Positions 6,431 through 7,505 of a stretch of DNA of 7,505 nucleotides are shown piece by piece. Position numbers and translations under genes: made by a program. This DNA is from Georgenia sp. GTDB taxonomy: Bacteria > Actinomycetota > Actinomycetes > Actinomycetales > Actinomycetaceae. Numbering within the stretch: the stretch's first letter is position 1; each line of letters begins with the position of its first letter. The notes under the pieces were generated by a model. The model saw nothing but the letters and a program-made list of their open reading frames with translations, had not been told where the DNA came from and made no database searches. The stretch spans positions 1 to 7,505 of the forward strand of contig DAHVRG010000314.1 of assembly GCA_027322565.1 (NCBI GenBank). Reading direction: 5' to 3'.

Positions 6431-7505
6431 CATGTGGCGGGCCGCCCCCTACCGCGACAGCCACGTCGACATGGTCGACGCCCGGCCGTGGGAGGACTAC
6501 AGCGTCGCCACCTTCCGCGAGGTCATCGAGGAGTCCGGCGTGGCCCTCTACAGCTGGGACGGCTGGCAGGACGACTTCCGCAAGGAGGTGTTCGTCAGCG
6601 CTGCGAACCTCACCAACCCGCACAAGGTCCTCGTCGGCCCGTGGGGCCACTGCGGCACCGACGGCTTCGACATGGTCACCGAGCAGCTGCGCTTCTTCGA
6701 CCACTGGCTCAAGGGCGTGGACAACGGGATCATGGACGAGCCCACCTACCTGTGGTTCACCGAGCGCAGCGACGGCACCGGCGAGTGGGTCCACGAGGAG
6801 GAGTGGCCGCGCGACGGCGCGGCGACCGTCCTCCACCTCGGCGGGGGCGCCGGCGGCACCGTCGACTCCGTCAACGACGGCGTCCTCACCCTCGACGAGA
6901 CGACCGGAAGCGACGAGTACACCGTCGACTACGACCTCACCTGTCCCGACCCGGTCGGCCTCGGGCAGACCTGCCCGCAGTCCGAGCACGGCCTCACGTA
7001 CACGACGCCGCCGCTCGCCGCGGACCTCGAGGTCACCGGCCACCCCGTGCTCGAGCTGCTCCTCGCCTCCACCGCCGAGGACCAGGACGTCTTCGCCTAC
7101 CTCGAGGACGTCGCCCCCGACGGCACGGTGCGCATCGTCACCGACGGTCGGCTCCGGGCGTCCCTGCGGGCCAACCACGAGGCACCCTGGGACACGCTCG
7201 GACTGCCCTGGCACCGGAGCTACGCGGCAGACGCGCAGCCGCTCGTCCCGGGGGAGACGGCGGAGCTCGCCTTCGACCTCCTGCCGCTGTCCCACGTGTT
7301 CGAGGCCGGGCACCGGATCCGCCTGACCCTCACCGGTGCCGACGTCCGGGAGAGCATGCGCGAGGAGGTGTCACCCGCGCCGGTCCTCACCGTCGACCGG
7401 GCCTCGGCGCTCACCCTGCCCACGGTCGGTGCCCCCGCGTTCCTCGACGAGGGGCCGACCGAGGAGCCGACGACGCAGCCGCCGGCGACGCAGGAGCCGA
7501 CGGAC
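6312..7505 (+). CDS. Same fusion hydrolase, C-terminal part in the shifted frame (runs off window)
   Basis: This frame is open from the G7 run to the window end with no stop. It continues the CocE/NonD domain directly: removing one G joins RANWG to VGPNRTLEQDL. It supplies the remaining likely triad residues, numbered for the repaired protein: Asp in GWQDDF (D745) and His in GPWGHC (H771), followed by the RFFDHWLKG segment usual in this family. A pair of cysteines (TCPDPVGLGQTC) and a PepX_C-type beta domain follow, with hallmarks like LEVTGHPVLELLL, VAPDGTV and TDGRLRASLR. The domain ends near residue 1028. The last residues, GPTEEPTTQPPATQEPTD, are a Pro/Thr/Glu stalk, as found before wall or membrane anchors. 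CocE enzymes hydrolyse esters such as cocaine, and NonD nonactate esters; the real substrate here is unknown. ATG 6432 would be a possible internal restart but has no ribosome binding site at usable spacing. Confidence 0.82.

Noticed and set aside
6427..7326. Forward frame of 299 codons after the frameshift
   Set aside because: It is Ser/Thr/Arg low-complexity sequence. The neighbouring frame over the same bases encodes clear CocE and PepX_C-like sequence.
1..7505. CRISPR array, tRNA, insertion sequence or phage attachment site
   Set aside because: No short regularly spaced repeats, no cloverleaf-like sequence, and no transposase or integrase-like reading frame was found.

Overview
The window is very GC-rich DNA with strong G/C third-position bias. 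It holds a bacterial P450 and two large exported hydrolases, one with an LPXTG-type cell-wall sorting signal. This points to a high-GC Gram-positive actinobacterium (Actinomycetota). I cannot name a genus from the sequence alone. All genes read on the + strand.

Layout: (1) 1-48 is the last 15 codons and stop of an unidentified upstream gene. (2) 62-1291 is a complete soluble cytochrome P450, probably in the same operon. Its I-helix lacks both members of the usual acid-alcohol pair. (3) 1297-1401 is a short intergenic region with a weak GC hairpin, then an AT-rich island of about 43% GC holding an operator-like imperfect palindrome. It probably controls the next gene. (4) 1402-4260 encodes a 952-residue exported protein made of two tandem copies of one alpha/beta-hydrolase module, a Pro-rich stalk and a C-terminal LPATG sorting signal. 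(5) 4261-4336 carries a perfect 8-bp hairpin just before a strong ribosome binding site. (6) 4337 to the window end encodes a second exported protein. It has a third copy of the same module, a complete CocE/NonD-type (X-Pro dipeptidyl-peptidase S15-like) hydrolase with its C-terminal beta domain, and the start of a Pro/Thr-rich stalk. Its reading frame is broken by one extra G in a run of seven at 6306-6312, and the gene runs off the right edge.

The most notable content is the surface hydrolase pair. Three homologous modules over two adjacent genes each keep a recognisable Ser-Asp-His triad and exactly two shared cysteines, at Ser+24 and directly after the catalytic His. One module is fused to a different esterase/peptidase-type hydrolase. 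A reasonable inference is a wall-tethered multi-catalytic system acting on an extracellular ester or amide polymer or conjugate; the substrate is unknown. No sequence evidence links the P450 to this system beyond adjacency. No tRNA, rRNA, CRISPR array, insertion sequence or attachment site was seen.
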